DNA of 64,000 nucleotides, from positions 62,001-126,000 of the forward strand of contig JAHDOI010000019.1 of NCBI GenBank assembly GCA_018434945.1. The letters are read 5' to 3'. This DNA comes from Selenomonadales bacterium (GTDB taxonomy: Bacteria > Bacillota > Negativicutes > Sporomusales > UBA7701). Positions 8,131 to 17,324 of this stretch are shown here, one piece after another. How positions within the stretch are numbered: the first letter of the stretch is position 1; each line of letters begins with the position of its first letter. The translations under genes and the position numbers were made by a program. The notes beneath the pieces are model-generated. The model had not been told where the DNA came from and made no database searches. It worked only from the letters and a program-made list of their open reading frames with translations.

Positions 8131-9936
8131 GTGATAGACCACATCGGCTTCTCCCGCCAATTCGCCAACCGAATGCGCCTCCTCGCGGTGGTGACCTGGG
8201 TCATCATCAGCGTTGCCATGCCCGCCACCTACCTCGCCCTCAGCTACACCGACCGTCACCGCGCCGCCGACCTGCGCGGCGAACTCCTCGCCGACACCAT
8301 CAGGCTCGCCATCCACGACAACCCCGAACTCTGGCACTTCGACATCCCGCGCTTCGTCGAAATCGCCCACCGTTTCCCCGACGCCGAGCCCATCGTCTCC
8401 TTCAGAGTCTTCACCGACACCGGCGTCCTCGCCTACGAAAACAATCCCGGGCCGGCGGCCATCTTCGACATGACCACCCGCACCCCCATCAGATACAACA
8501 ACCGCCTCTACGGCACCCTCGAAATCGTCGAAAGCATCGACCACCTCTTCCTCTCCTCCTTCCTCGCCCTCAGCTTCTTCTGCCTCCTCGGCGCCAGCCT
8601 CGCCTACACCATCTACCGTTTCCCCCTGGGCATCGTCCTGGCCGCCGAGCGGAAAATCTTTGGCGTCGTCGACGAACTGGAGCACTCCCGCGACGACCTG
8701 CGCCGGCTCGCCGACCGCGACGCCAAAACCCGCCTCTACAACACCGCCTACATGATGGAACAGCTCAAGACCGAAATCGGCCTCGCCGCCGATCGCGGCC
8801 AACCCTTCTCCGTCCTCATGCTCGACATCGACTACTTCAAAAAATACAACGACAAATACGGCCACATCCAGGGCGACGTCCTGCTCACCCAGCTCTCCGA
8901 CCTCCTCACGCGCCTCACCCGCAGCAGCGACACCCTCGGCCGCTTCGGCGGCGAGGAATTCCTCCTCCTCATGCGCGGCGCCGGCGAGGACGAAGCCCGC
9001 GAAGCCGCCCTCCGCCTCCAGCGGACCGTCTCCACCCACGGCTTCCCCGGCGAAGACAGCCAGCCGGGCGGCCGGATAACCGTCAGCGTCGGCATCGTCG
9101 CCTACCGCGCCGGCATGACCGCCGAACAGATGGTCCACCACTCCGACGCGGCCATGTACGCCGCCAAAGAAGCCGGCCGCAACCAGGTCTGCGTCAGCGA
9201 CGGCCAATCCTTCACCCGGGACGGCGACAAGATCATCCGCGTCGCCGACATCGCCTTCGCCAGCGAAACCATCGGCCAGCTCATCGAAAAACTCGAACAA
9301 TCCTCCCTCCGCCAGATCCCTTCCGTCCACGTAGCCACCCTCCTGAGCTTCCTCAAAGCCCTCGACTCGCGGGAAACCAACACCGCTCAGCACTCCCTCC
9401 TCGTCAACAAAATCGCCATGTCCATCGGCCAAAACATGGGCCTGTCCGAAAAAGAACTCCTCCAGCTCAACTGGGGCACCCTCCTCCACGACATCGGCAA
9501 ACTCGCCATATCCGACTCCATCCTCCTCAAACCCGGCCCCCTCACCCCCGAAGAATACGAAGCCGTCAAACCCCACCCCAGCTTTGGCTACGACCTCCTC
9601 AAAAACAACGACTACCTCGACGCCGCCAACAAAATCATCCTCTACCATCACGAACGCTGGGACGGTGACGGTTACCCCTACGGCCTCAAAGGCACCCAGA
9701 TACCCTACCTCGCGCGCATCTGCGCCGTAGCCGACGCCGCCGCAGCCATGGCCGAAGACCGGCCCTACCGCAAAGCCCTCTCCCCCGCCGCCATCGTCGC
9801 CGAAATCCGGCGCAACGCCCAGACCCAGTTCGACCCCGGCATCGTCGCCGTCTTCGGCATCCTCGCCTCCTGCGTCCTCCCCGCCGTAGCCGACGCCCGC
9901 CAAATGCAGGAAAGAAAAACGGTCCCCGGGGCCTGA
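8131..9936 (+). CDS. membrane c-di-GMP synthase/phosphodiesterase (sensor-GGDEF-HD-GYP)
   Basis: The 601-residue protein has a TM helix (about 17-39), an extracytoplasmic sensor of about 110 residues, a second TM (about 148-172), then GGDEF (about 200-355) and HD-GYP (about 405-590). GGEEF is intact and is preceded by the RSSD inhibition site. The HD-GYP signature is also intact (LLHDIGKLAIS, HHERWDGDGYPYGLKG). It could therefore both make and degrade c-di-GMP. GTG start at 8131, translated just after the binding-protein gene, with a strong terminator overlapping its last codons. Confidence 0.9.
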   Translation: MIDHIGFSRQFANRMRLLAVVTWVIISVAMPATYLALSYTDRHRAADLRGELLADTIRLAIHDNPELWHFDIPRFVEIAHRFPDAEPIVSFRVFTDTGVLAYENNPGPAAIFDMTTRTPIRYNNRLYGTLEIVESIDHLFLSSFLALSFFCLLGASLAYTIYRFPLGIVLAAERKIFGVVDELEHSRDDLRRLADRDAKTRLYNTAYMMEQLKTEIGLAADRGQPFSVLMLDIDYFKKYNDKYGHIQGDVLLTQLSDLLTRLTRSSDTLGRFGGEEFLLLMRGAGEDEAREAALRLQRTVSTHGFPGEDSQPGGRITVSVGIVAYRAGMTAEQMVHHSDAAMYAAKEAGRNQVCVSDGQSFTRDGDKIIRVADIAFASETIGQLIEKLEQSSLRQIPSVHVATLLSFLKALDSRETNTAQHSLLVNKIAMSIGQNMGLSEKELLQLNWGTLLHDIGKLAISDSILLKPGPLTPEEYEAVKPHPSFGYDLLKNNDYLDAANKIILYHHERWDGDGYPYGLKGTQIPYLARICAVADAAAAMAEDRPYRKALSPAAIVAEIRRNAQTQFDPGIVAVFGILASCVLPAVADARQMQERKTVPGA

Positions 9937-9957
9937 GCCCGCAGGGACCGTTTTTTT
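9915..9957 (+). terminator. intrinsic terminator overlapping the stop codon
   Basis: AAAAACGGTCCC pairs with GGGACCGTTTTT and is followed by a T-run. The 5' arm and loop contain the final codons and TGA of the upstream gene. Confidence 0.85.
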
Positions 9958-9967
9958 GCCTTCGAAG

Positions 9968-10183
9968 CTACTCCGCGAAATACCCGTACTCGTTCAGCAT
10001 CTCATCCAGCTTCGCCACCTTCTGCTTATCCGACAACTGCGGGCTGCTCTTCACCACCTCCGCCAGCACCGACACCTGATCGGCGCAGTCGCTCCAGAAC
10101 TCCACCTCCTCCACCGACAGCACCTTGGACATCTTCTCCAGCATATCCTCCACACTGACTTCCCCCTGCACCTCTTCCGCCAC
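9968..10183 (-). CDS. small acidic protein of unknown function
   Basis: The 71-residue acidic, helical protein (AEEVQGEVSVEDMLEKMSK at the start, KQKVAKLDEMLNEYGYFAE at the end) is preceded by GAGGAGGGG at good spacing from a GTG at 10183. A longer frame up to 10264 lacks a ribosome site. It is unrecognised and convergent with the GGDEF/HD-GYP gene. Confidence 0.55.
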   Translation of the reverse strand: MAEEVQGEVSVEDMLEKMSKVLSVEEVEFWSDCADQVSVLAEVVKSSPQLSDKQKVAKLDEMLNEYGYFAE

Positions 10184-10287
10184 AGCAACCCCTCCTCTTT
10201 CTGTGATAGTAGTAGTTTGAAGCCGCGGGAAATATTTTATCCGCCTCCGTCTTTCGCGGTTCACCTTTCACCGTACCCATCCGCAAA

Positions 10288-10321
10288 CAAAAAAGCTTAC
10301 GGACAATCCCGTAAGCTTTCA
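10288..10321 (-). terminator. terminator of the tRNA-Leu pair
   Basis: On the minus strand AAAGCTTACGG pairs with CCGTAAGCTTT and runs into a T-run. It lies just downstream of the two tRNA genes. Confidence 0.8.
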
Positions 10322-10330
10322 TCTTTTTCA

Positions 10331-10416
10331 TGGTGCGGTCGAGTGGATTTGAACCACCACGAGGTTGCCCCCGCCAGCCCCTCAAGCTGGTGCGTCTGCC
10401 GTTCCGCCACGACCGC
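10331..10416 (-). tRNA. tRNA-Leu (anticodon GAG)
   Basis: The 86-base type II tRNA has a long variable arm. Acceptor GCGGTCG pairs with the 3' side, the T-loop reads GTTCAAATCC, and the 3' CCA is encoded. The anticodon loop TTGAGGG between CCAGC and GCTGG gives GAG. Confidence 0.93.
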
Positions 10417-10445
10417 ATGATAAAAGATACCTATTAAATTTTAGG

Positions 10446-10531
10446 TGGTGCGGTCGAGTGGATTTGAACCACCACGAGGTTGCCCCCACTAGCTCCTGAG
10501 GCTAGCGCGTCTGCCGTTCCGCCACGACCGC
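10446..10531 (-). tRNA. tRNA-Leu (anticodon CAG)
   Basis: The sequence is almost identical to the neighbouring tRNA-Leu except in the anticodon arm, where CTAGC-CTCAGGA-GCTAG gives CAG. CCA is encoded. The two genes are 29 bases apart and were probably produced by tandem duplication. Confidence 0.93.
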
Positions 10532-10572
10532 GTCTTCATTATTGTGCCGCCGTTTTCGGCGACAAAACTATC

Positions 10573-12258
10573 TTACCACAAGCCCCTGCCCCAGTCAATA
10601 CCTTGTCTGCTACCTTTTTTGGTCAGCCCCCACTCGCGAGCGTTCCAGAGATTGCCCGCCTGGGTCGGGTTCGGCTTATAGTTTACCACCGTATCGCGCA
10701 CCGCGTCAACATTCGAGCGGAAATACAGCGGGATAACCGGCACCTCCTGCGCCAAAAGCTCCTGGATGCGCAGATATGCCTGCCTTCTCGCCTCCACATC
10801 CACCAGCCGCGCCCCCCGTTCCGTCAGGCCGTCCACCTCGGGATGCCGCCAGCCGGCATAATTCTGCCCCTGCCAGTTGTTGCCCGCCCCCGGGATATTG
10901 CGCGAATGCCACAGGCTGGCGTTATCCGGGTCGAGTCCCGCCACCCAGGCGAACATCGCCGCCTCGAAGCGGCGGGACCTGAGCACGTCGCCAAAGAACA
11001 CCGGCACATCCACAAGCCGCACCGTCGCCTCCACGCCCGCCTCCTTAAGCTGCTGCACGATCTCGTTGGCCACAGCCTCGCGCGTCTTGTTGCCCGTCGT
11101 CGTCACCAGATTGAAAGACAGGCGCCGCCCGTCCTTCACGAACACCCCGTCCGCCCCCGGCTTGAAGCCCGCCTGCGCCAGCAGCTCACGCGCCGCCGCC
11201 ACGTCGCGGGCCGGCGGCTTCACCGTCGGGTTAAACGCCCACGACAGCGGCGACTGGTCGCCCGTCGCCACACTGGCCGCGCCTTTCACCACATTGGTCA
11301 CGAGCGCCTGCCGGTCGATCGCCAGGGCTATCGCCCGTCGCACCCGCGCATCCTGGAAAAGTGCGTTATCCACATTGAAATCGAGATGCTCCCAGATCAT
11401 GCTCGGCGTCATCACCGCCCGCACCCCGCTCACCGCCCGCACCTGGTCCACATGCGCGCCGCCCACGTTGCTGACGACATCCACCTCGCCCGCCTTGAGC
11501 TGTGTAAGCATAATATTGCTGTCCGGAATTATCTTGTACAAGATGCCGTCCAGATTCGGCCGGCCCCCGAAATACCCCGGATTGGCCTCCAGCACGATCG
11601 CCTCCGCCAGGCGCCACTCCTTGAACCTGAACGGTCCCGTCCCCACCGGCGCGCGGTTGAAAGGCGCCTCGTTCACATCCACCTCGTTCGCCAGCAGATG
11701 CCTGGGGATGATGGTCGTGAACAGCGTCAGATAAGGCGCGTAATACTGCCGGAACCGCACCACCACCGTCAGCGGATCGGGCGTATCCACCGCGCTGATC
11801 CTATCGTAACCGTCGCGGGAAACCACGTTCACCCGCCTGTTCATGATCGTCTCCCACGTGAACTTCACATCCGCCGACGTGAACTGCCGCCCGTCGTGCC
11901 AGGCGACCCCCGGCCGCAGCCGGTACGTCACCGTCAGGCCGTCCGCGCTGACGCCGCCGTTCTGCGGCGTCGGCACCTCGCTCGCCAGGTCGGCCAGCCA
12001 TTCGCCCTTATCGTTCACCTTCACCAGGCCGTTGAAGATCAGGCTGCCCACCTCCGCGGTCGCCACCAGATCGGAAAGCAGCGGATTGAGCGTGTTCGGC
12101 TCCAGCAGGCTGCCGTAAATCAACTGCCCGCCCGGCACCATCTTCGCCGGCGACGGCTCTGCCGGCGCCTCCGGCTGCCCCGCCTTATCCCGCCCGCACC
12201 CCGCCGCCACCAGCGCCATTATCAATATAAATGCGATAGCATATCTCCCGTACCTCAA
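10573..12258 (-). CDS. family 5 ABC substrate-binding lipoprotein (peptide/nickel type)
   Basis: After start correction the protein has about 561 residues. It has a lipoprotein signal (ALVAAGCGRD), then GGQLIYGSLLEPNTLNPLLSD and the SBP_bac_5 signature region RLRPGVAWHDGRQFTSADVKFTW. It should bind oligopeptides or a similar solute outside the membrane. No permease or ATPase genes are adjacent, so it is an orphan here. The start is uncertain between GTG 12261 and TTG 12258, both behind a GGGGGTTGGGG stretch. The frame upstream of it is repeat-derived. Confidence 0.85.
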   Translation of the reverse strand: MRYGRYAIAFILIMALVAAGCGRDKAGQPEAPAEPSPAKMVPGGQLIYGSLLEPNTLNPLLSDLVATAEVGSLIFNGLVKVNDKGEWLADLASEVPTPQNGGVSADGLTVTYRLRPGVAWHDGRQFTSADVKFTWETIMNRRVNVVSRDGYDRISAVDTPDPLTVVVRFRQYYAPYLTLFTTIIPRHLLANEVDVNEAPFNRAPVGTGPFRFKEWRLAEAIVLEANPGYFGGRPNLDGILYKIIPDSNIMLTQLKAGEVDVVSNVGGAHVDQVRAVSGVRAVMTPSMIWEHLDFNVDNALFQDARVRRAIALAIDRQALVTNVVKGAASVATGDQSPLSWAFNPTVKPPARDVAAARELLAQAGFKPGADGVFVKDGRRLSFNLVTTTGNKTREAVANEIVQQLKEAGVEATVRLVDVPVFFGDVLRSRRFEAAMFAWVAGLDPDNASLWHSRNIPGAGNNWQGQNYAGWRHPEVDGLTERGARLVDVEARRQAYLRIQELLAQEVPVIPLYFRSNVDAVRDTVVNYKPNPTQAGNLWNAREWGLTKKGSRQGIDWGRGLW

Positions 12259-12304
12259 CACCCCAACCCCCAAATCAATCTTTATAAAAATGTGCTGCCG
12301 GAAG

Positions 12305-12479
12305 CGGTTTAGTAGGCTCCAGATGCAAGGCAACCGTGTTCGTTGCACTTTTCTGAGCCTGACCTGGTGCGGCGAATCATCTGCGACACGCAGGTTCTAA
12401 ATCGCGCCGCGCCGCGTACTCGGACGTACGCAAGCAAGCGCTCTGAGGAGCAACGCCGCAGATGGACCTTATAAACACC
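12305..12479. repeat. dispersed palindromic repeat A, copy 1
   Basis: The left arm GGTTTAGTAGGCTCCAGATG pairs imperfectly with the right arm CAGATGGACCTTATAAACACC. The core GCGTACTCGGACGTACGC and the AGCGCTCTGAGGAGCAACGC stretch match other copies. This copy has about 70 extra bases inside the left half. It ends 8 bases before the stop of the minus-strand transglycosylase gene. Confidence 0.8.
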
Positions 12480-12486
12480 TTCCCCC

Positions 12487-13056
12487 TTATCTGCCGTAAA
12501 GCTCTCGATAATGCTCGCGGGCGGCAAGCACCTTCTTCACATACTCCCGCGTCTCCTTATACGGTATCCTGTCGATGTCCCGGAAGCCGCGCTCCCAGCC
12601 CAGCTGACGCATCCACTGGTTCACATTGCCGCGGCCGCCGTTATACGCCGCCAGCACCAAAATCTCGTTCTCCCTGAACTCCTTCTTCAACGACGCCAGA
12701 TACCACGCCCCGAAACGGATACTCGTATCAGGGTCGTTCAGCATCCCGGGGTAAAAACCCTCCTGGTTAACCTGGCTCGCCACCCACTGCCCCGTCTCGG
12801 GCATCATCTGCATAAGCCCCATCGCCCCCTTCGGCGAGCGGGCATTGGCGATGAACTTGCTCTCCGTGCGGATGACGGCCGCGATCAGGAACGGATCCAC
12901 CTCGTTCTCCGTCGCATAATAAAACACCTTTTCCCGGTAAGGGAAAGGGTAGATATATTCACGCTGAAACCAGTCGCTCTGGTACACGATAAAGCCGGCC
13001 GCCGCCGCCAGCATAGCAAGCAGCGCCACCGCGGCCAGGGTTCTCTTGCGCAACAT
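12487..13056 (-). CDS. membrane-anchored lytic murein transglycosylase (SLT family)
   Basis: The 189-residue protein has one N-terminal TM helix (LAAVALLAMLAAAAGFIVY) and an SLT domain. The catalytic Glu lies in IRTESKFIANARSPKGAMGLMQMMPET, with AAYNGGRGNVNQWM further on. It cleaves the glycan strand of peptidoglycan to 1,6-anhydro ends. ATG at 13056 is chosen because GGAG sits upstream. The ATG at 13074 has its ribosome site only one base away. Similar genes often follow coaE in Firmicutes, and here coaE lies 60 bases upstream on the same strand. Confidence 0.88.
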   Translation of the reverse strand: MLRKRTLAAVALLAMLAAAAGFIVYQSDWFQREYIYPFPYREKVFYYATENEVDPFLIAAVIRTESKFIANARSPKGAMGLMQMMPETGQWVASQVNQEGFYPGMLNDPDTSIRFGAWYLASLKKEFRENEILVLAAYNGGRGNVNQWMRQLGWERGFRDIDRIPYKETREYVKKVLAAREHYRELYGR

Positions 13057-13115
13057 AATCACTCCGTTATCCATGCTCCCTATAAACTATGTACGTTGTC
13101 ACCGATTAATGTCGC

Positions 13116-13715
13116 CTATCTGCCGCCGGACACCCGCCGCCACGCTGCGGCCACCTGTGCGGCCGTCCTTTCCGGGCCGCCGCTGTTGTCGATAACGACA
13201 TCCGCCCGGCGGGCCTTCTCCTCCAGGCTCTTCTGCGCCGCCACGCGGGCCGCGGCCTGGCCGGCATCGAACTTGTCCCGCGCCGTCAGGCGGCTCAATT
13301 GGGTGGCCGCATCCACATACACCACCCACACCTCGTCCACATACCTGTCCCAGCCGGCTTCGTACAAAAGCGGCACATCCAGCACCGCCACGGCGCAGCC
13401 GTCCCGTTCCGCCGCCGCCAGCGCCTCCTTGGCCGCCGCCGTGATGCGCGGGTGGGTTATCCTCTCCAGTGCAGCCCGGGCCGCGCTGTCGCCAAATACC
13501 AGCTCGCCCAGCTTCCGGCGGTCCAGCGAGCCGTCGGCCAGCAGGACATCGCGCCCCAGCCAGGCGACGATCTCCGCCAGCGCCGGCCGGCCGGGCTCCA
13601 CCACCTCGCGGGCGATGACGTCGGCGTCGATAACCCTCGCCCCCAGCTCCCGCAGCATATTGCTCACCGTGCTCTTGCCGCTGGCGATGCCGCCCGTCAG
13701 TCCGATCACGCGCAC
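13116..13715 (-). CDS. coaE: dephospho-CoA kinase
   Basis: The 199-residue protein has the P-loop GLTGGIASGKSTVS at residues 5-18 and the family stretches IDADVIAREVV, ITHPRI and DVPLLYEAGWD. It phosphorylates dephospho-CoA in the last step of CoA synthesis. GTG start with GAGGAGG upstream. It lies 13 bases after mutM and belongs to the polA-mutM-coaE operon common in Firmicutes. Confidence 0.95.
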   Translation of the reverse strand: MRVIGLTGGIASGKSTVSNMLRELGARVIDADVIAREVVEPGRPALAEIVAWLGRDVLLADGSLDRRKLGELVFGDSAARAALERITHPRITAAAKEALAAAERDGCAVAVLDVPLLYEAGWDRYVDEVWVVYVDAATQLSRLTARDKFDAGQAAARVAAQKSLEEKARRADVVIDNSGGPERTAAQVAAAWRRVSGGR

Positions 13716-13728
13716 AGCCTTGTCCTCC

Positions 13729-14553
13729 TCAGTGCTGGCAATGCGGGCAGTAATGCGTGCCGCGCCCGGCCACCTCGGAGCGGGCGATCGGCGTGCCGCA
13801 CACGCCGCAGGCCTCGTTCTTGCGCCCGTACACCTTCAGGTGGTGCTGGTTGCTGCCCTTCTGGCCCGCCCCGTCGCGGTAATCGCGGAACGTCGTGCCC
13901 CCGTGCTCGATGCCCTGGGCGATGACGGCGTTGACCGCGCCGTAAAGCCGCGTCGCCTCCTCGTCCGTCAGGTCGGCCGCCGGCCTCTCCGGCCGGATGC
14001 CCGCCAGCGCCAGCGCCTCGTCCACATAAATATTTCCCAGCCCGCCGATCAGCTTCTGGTTGAGCAGCAGGCCCTTGATCGTCACCCGCCGGCCCGCCAG
14101 GCTCTCCCGGAAATATTCCGGCGTGAACTCCGCCGACAGCGGCTCCGGTCCCATCGTCGCCAGACCCGAGATGCGCCACAGCTCGCCGCACGGCAGGACA
14201 TACAGCGTCCCCAGCGTGCGGCTGTCGGCGTAAAGCAGCGTTTCGCCGCCGTCCAGCGTGAAAATCACCCGCGTGAAGCGGTCGGGCGGCGCCCCCGGCG
14301 CGACATGATAAAGCCGCCCGGTCATGCGGAGATGCACCACCATAACATTATCGTTGTCCAGATAGAAAAGCAGATACTTGCCGCGGCGGTCCAGCCGCGT
14401 TATGACCGACTCGGTCACCACCGCCCGGAACTCCTCCGGCGAAGGCCACTTCACCAGGCGCGGCAGCAGCAAATTCACATCCGTGATCCGCCGGCCCGTC
14501 ACCTTATCGGTCAGCGTGCGGCGGATTGTCTCGACTTCCGGCATCTCCGGCAT
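13729..14553 (-). CDS. mutM: formamidopyrimidine-DNA glycosylase
   Basis: The 274-residue protein starts PEMPEVETIRRTL, with the catalytic N-terminal Pro2-Glu3. It has RRGKYLLFYL with the conserved Lys and GNIYVDEALALAGI of the H2TH region. The C-terminal zinc finger reads CGVCGTPIARSEVAGRGTHY followed by CPHC. It excises oxidised purines (8-oxoG, Fapy) and nicks the abasic site. Between polA (13 bases upstream) and coaE, in a repair/housekeeping operon. Confidence 0.95.
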   Translation of the reverse strand: MPEMPEVETIRRTLTDKVTGRRITDVNLLLPRLVKWPSPEEFRAVVTESVITRLDRRGKYLLFYLDNDNVMVVHLRMTGRLYHVAPGAPPDRFTRVIFTLDGGETLLYADSRTLGTLYVLPCGELWRISGLATMGPEPLSAEFTPEYFRESLAGRRVTIKGLLLNQKLIGGLGNIYVDEALALAGIRPERPAADLTDEEATRLYGAVNAVIAQGIEHGGTTFRDYRDGAGQKGSNQHHLKVYGRKNEACGVCGTPIARSEVAGRGTHYCPHCQH

Positions 14554-14566
14554 ATATATCCTCCGT

Positions 14567-17191
14567 CTACTTGGCCTCAGCCCAGTTTTTCCCGTCCTTG
14601 ATATCGGTCGTCAGCGGCACCGCCAGGCTCACCGTGCCCTCCATCGCCTCGCGGACGATCGCCGCCACCCTGTCCCGTTCCGCAGCAGCAACCTCCAGCA
14701 CCAACTCGTCGTGCACCTGCAGCAGCACGCGGCTCTTCAGCCCGGCGACCTGCAAACGGCGGTAGACCTCCACCATCGCCTTCTTGATAACATCCGCGGC
14801 CGTCCCCTGGATGGGCGTGTTCATCGCCGTCCGCTCGGCGAACGACCGCTGGTTGAAATTCGTGCTGTGGATCTCCGGCAGATAGCGCCGCCGGCCGAAC
14901 ATCGTCGTCACATAACCCGTCTCGCGGGCGCCCGCGATCATCGCGTCGATATAGCGCTTCACCCCGGGGTAGCGGGCGAAATAACTGTCGATATAATCGC
15001 CCGCCTCCTTGCGGCTGACGCCCAGCCCCTGCGACAGGCCGTAATCGCTGATCCCGTAAACGATCCCGAAATTCACCGCCTTGGCCCGCGAGCGCATCAG
15101 CGACGTCACCGCCGTCTCGTCCACCCCGAACACCTCGGCAGCCGTCGCCGTATGGATGTCCTTGCCGACGCGGAACGCCTCGATAAGCCCGGCGTCGCCC
15201 GACATATGGGCGAGGATCCTCAGCTCGATCTGCGAATAATCGGCCGACAGCAGCACATCGTAGCCCGCGTCCGGCACGAACAGCTCGCGGATCTTGCGGC
15301 CCGCCTCCGTGCGGACGGGGATGTTCTGCAGGTTGGGGTCCGAGCTCGACAGCCGGCCCGTCGCCGTCACCGTCTGGTTGAAGCTCGTGTGCACCCGGCC
15401 GCTCGCCGCGTTCACCAGCGCCGCCATCCCGTCCAGATACGTCGACTTCAGCTTCGTCAGCATCCGGTATTCCAGCAGCTTATCGATAAGCGGGTGCTCG
15501 CCCGCCAGCTTCTCCAGCACCTCGGCGTCGGTCGAATACCCTGTCTTCGTCTTCTTCAGCACCGGCAGCTTCAGCTTCTCGAACAGAACGACGCCCAGCT
15601 GCTTCGTCGAATTGACATTGAACTCCTCGCCGGCGATCTGGTAGATATCGGCCAGCAGGCCGTCCACCTTGCGGCCGATCTCGCCCGCCATCGCCGCCAG
15701 CCCATCCGTATCCACCTTGATGCCCGTCTGCTCCATCACCGCCAGCACCCCGACCAGCGGCAGCTCGATATCGAAATACAGCCTGTCCACGGCCGCATCC
15801 GTCAGCAGCCCTTCCAGCACCGGCGCAAGCTCGCCCGCCGCCGCCGCCGCCCACGCCGCGTAATCGGGGTGGCCGCGCCACTCCTTCTCCGGCCAGGCGG
15901 CCGCCTTGCCCAGATACCGCTCCGACAGCCCCGTCAGCGGGTAGTCGCTCGCCGTCGGATCGAGGAGGTACGCGGCCAGGAAAACGTCGAACGCCAGCCC
16001 CGCCAGCGGCATCCCCGCCGCCAGGCACGCGCTCGCCAGCGTCTTGCCGTCATAAGTTATCTTGCCCACATTCGCGTCCGCCAACAGCGCGAGCACCTCG
16101 CCCCAGCCCTCAGTCCCCGCCGGGACGAAAGCCGTGCGGCCCCCCGCGGCCACGCCCAGGCCCGCAAACATCACCGCCGGCACCTGGCCGGCCGTCACCG
16201 CATGGCAGCGCAGCAGCCCCTCGCTCCGGGCGGCGGCCGCAAGCTCCGCCACCATCGCCTGCTTGTCCGCCACCGGCGCGGGCGGCGGCGCGGTCGGCCC
16301 GACGGCCTCAGGCGCCCCGGCTCCCGGGAATATGCTGTCCAGCTTCGCCAGCAGGCTCTTGAACTCGAACTTCGTAAACAACTCCCGCACTCTCGCCGCG
16401 TCGGGAGCCGGCGTGTAATCCTCGGGCGCGTCCGGCAGCGGCATATTGCACTCGATCGTCGCCAGCTTCTTCGACAGCACCGCAAGCTCGGCGTTCTCGC
16501 GCAGCTTCTCCTGCAGCTTCGCCCCCGGCACCTTGTCGATATTAGCCAGCAGATTCTCCACCGAACCGAACTCGGCGATCAGCTTCGTCGCCGTCTTCTC
16601 GCCCACCCCCGGCACCCCGGGGATGTTGTCCGACGTATCGCCCATCAGGCCCTTCAGATCGACAACCTGCTCAGGCGTCACCCCGTACTGGGCGTACAGC
16701 GCCTCGCGGTCATAAAGCGCCATCTCCGAAATACCCTTGCGGGTCAGCATCACCCTCGTCGCCGGGCCGATCAGCTGCAGCGCGTCGCGGTCGCCGGTCA
16801 CGATTATCACCTCGAAGCCGCCCTTCGCCGCGCGGCAGGCCAGCGTGCCGATGATATCGTCCGCCTCGAAGCCCGCCTCCTCCAGCACCGCGATCCCCAT
16901 CGCCGCCAGCAGCTCCCGCACCAGCGGAAACTGCTCGGCCAGCTCGGTCGGCGTCGCCTTGCGCTGCGCCTTGTACTCGGCGTACTGCTCGTTGCGGAAC
17001 GTCACCCGCCCCTTATCGAACGCCACCGCCACCGCGTCCGGCTTCACATCCGCCAGCAGCTTCACCAGCATCATCGTGAACCCGTACGCAGCGTTCGTAT
17101 ACTGTCCGGCCGCCGTAGCCAGCAGCGGCAGCGCGTAAAACGCCCGGTGCACCAGGCTGCTGCCGTCGATTATCACAAACTTACCGGGCAA
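14567..17191 (-). CDS. polA: DNA polymerase I
   Basis: The protein has about 874 residues. The N-terminal 5'-3' exonuclease (about 1-290) shows KFVIIDGSSLVHRAFYALP and GLMGDTSDNIPGVPGVG. The middle 3'-5' exonuclease-like domain lacks the expected acidic residues and is probably inactive. The C-terminal polymerase shows motif A (SADYSQIELRILAHMSGD), motif B (RSRAKAVNFGIVYGISDYG) and motif C (LLQVHDELVLEV). TTG at 17191 is preferred because AGGTGG lies about 8 bases upstream and the resulting N-terminus matches the family. The longest frame starts at 17203. Confidence 0.93.
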   Translation of the reverse strand: MPGKFVIIDGSSLVHRAFYALPLLATAAGQYTNAAYGFTMMLVKLLADVKPDAVAVAFDKGRVTFRNEQYAEYKAQRKATPTELAEQFPLVRELLAAMGIAVLEEAGFEADDIIGTLACRAAKGGFEVIIVTGDRDALQLIGPATRVMLTRKGISEMALYDREALYAQYGVTPEQVVDLKGLMGDTSDNIPGVPGVGEKTATKLIAEFGSVENLLANIDKVPGAKLQEKLRENAELAVLSKKLATIECNMPLPDAPEDYTPAPDAARVRELFTKFEFKSLLAKLDSIFPGAGAPEAVGPTAPPPAPVADKQAMVAELAAAARSEGLLRCHAVTAGQVPAVMFAGLGVAAGGRTAFVPAGTEGWGEVLALLADANVGKITYDGKTLASACLAAGMPLAGLAFDVFLAAYLLDPTASDYPLTGLSERYLGKAAAWPEKEWRGHPDYAAWAAAAAGELAPVLEGLLTDAAVDRLYFDIELPLVGVLAVMEQTGIKVDTDGLAAMAGEIGRKVDGLLADIYQIAGEEFNVNSTKQLGVVLFEKLKLPVLKKTKTGYSTDAEVLEKLAGEHPLIDKLLEYRMLTKLKSTYLDGMAALVNAASGRVHTSFNQTVTATGRLSSSDPNLQNIPVRTEAGRKIRELFVPDAGYDVLLSADYSQIELRILAHMSGDAGLIEAFRVGKDIHTATAAEVFGVDETAVTSLMRSRAKAVNFGIVYGISDYGLSQGLGVSRKEAGDYIDSYFARYPGVKRYIDAMIAGARETGYVTTMFGRRRYLPEIHSTNFNQRSFAERTAMNTPIQGTAADVIKKAMVEVYRRLQVAGLKSRVLLQVHDELVLEVAAAERDRVAAIVREAMEGTVSLAVPLTTDIKDGKNWAEAK

Positions 17192-17285
17192 AATACCCAC
17201 CACCTGTAAACATCTTTAGCTCAATTGTTATAGTATTGGCTAGTCTCCCGCAAATACCTCTCAGATTTTCCCCTCCTGAATCTTT

Positions 17286-17324
17286 AATATAAAAAACCAA
17301 AAAGCGGGAACTAATCGTTCCCGC
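17286..17324 (-). terminator. intrinsic terminator of the L,D-transpeptidase gene
   Basis: GCGGGAACGATTAGTTCCCGC on the minus strand is followed by a T-run. The stem begins inside the last codons of the gene. Confidence 0.85.

Noticed and set aside
7990-9903. 637-codon open frame antisense to the GGDEF/HD-GYP gene
   Set aside because: It is a low-complexity Gly/Val/Asp/Glu translation mirroring a high-GC gene on the other strand. The sense frame has intact catalytic motifs.
14378-17209. 943-codon open frame antisense to polA, and similar long frames antisense to sbcC, glgP and hcp
   Set aside because: These are Arg/His/Gln-rich or Gly/Val/Asp-rich shadows without ribosome sites or motifs. 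They result from high GC at third positions.
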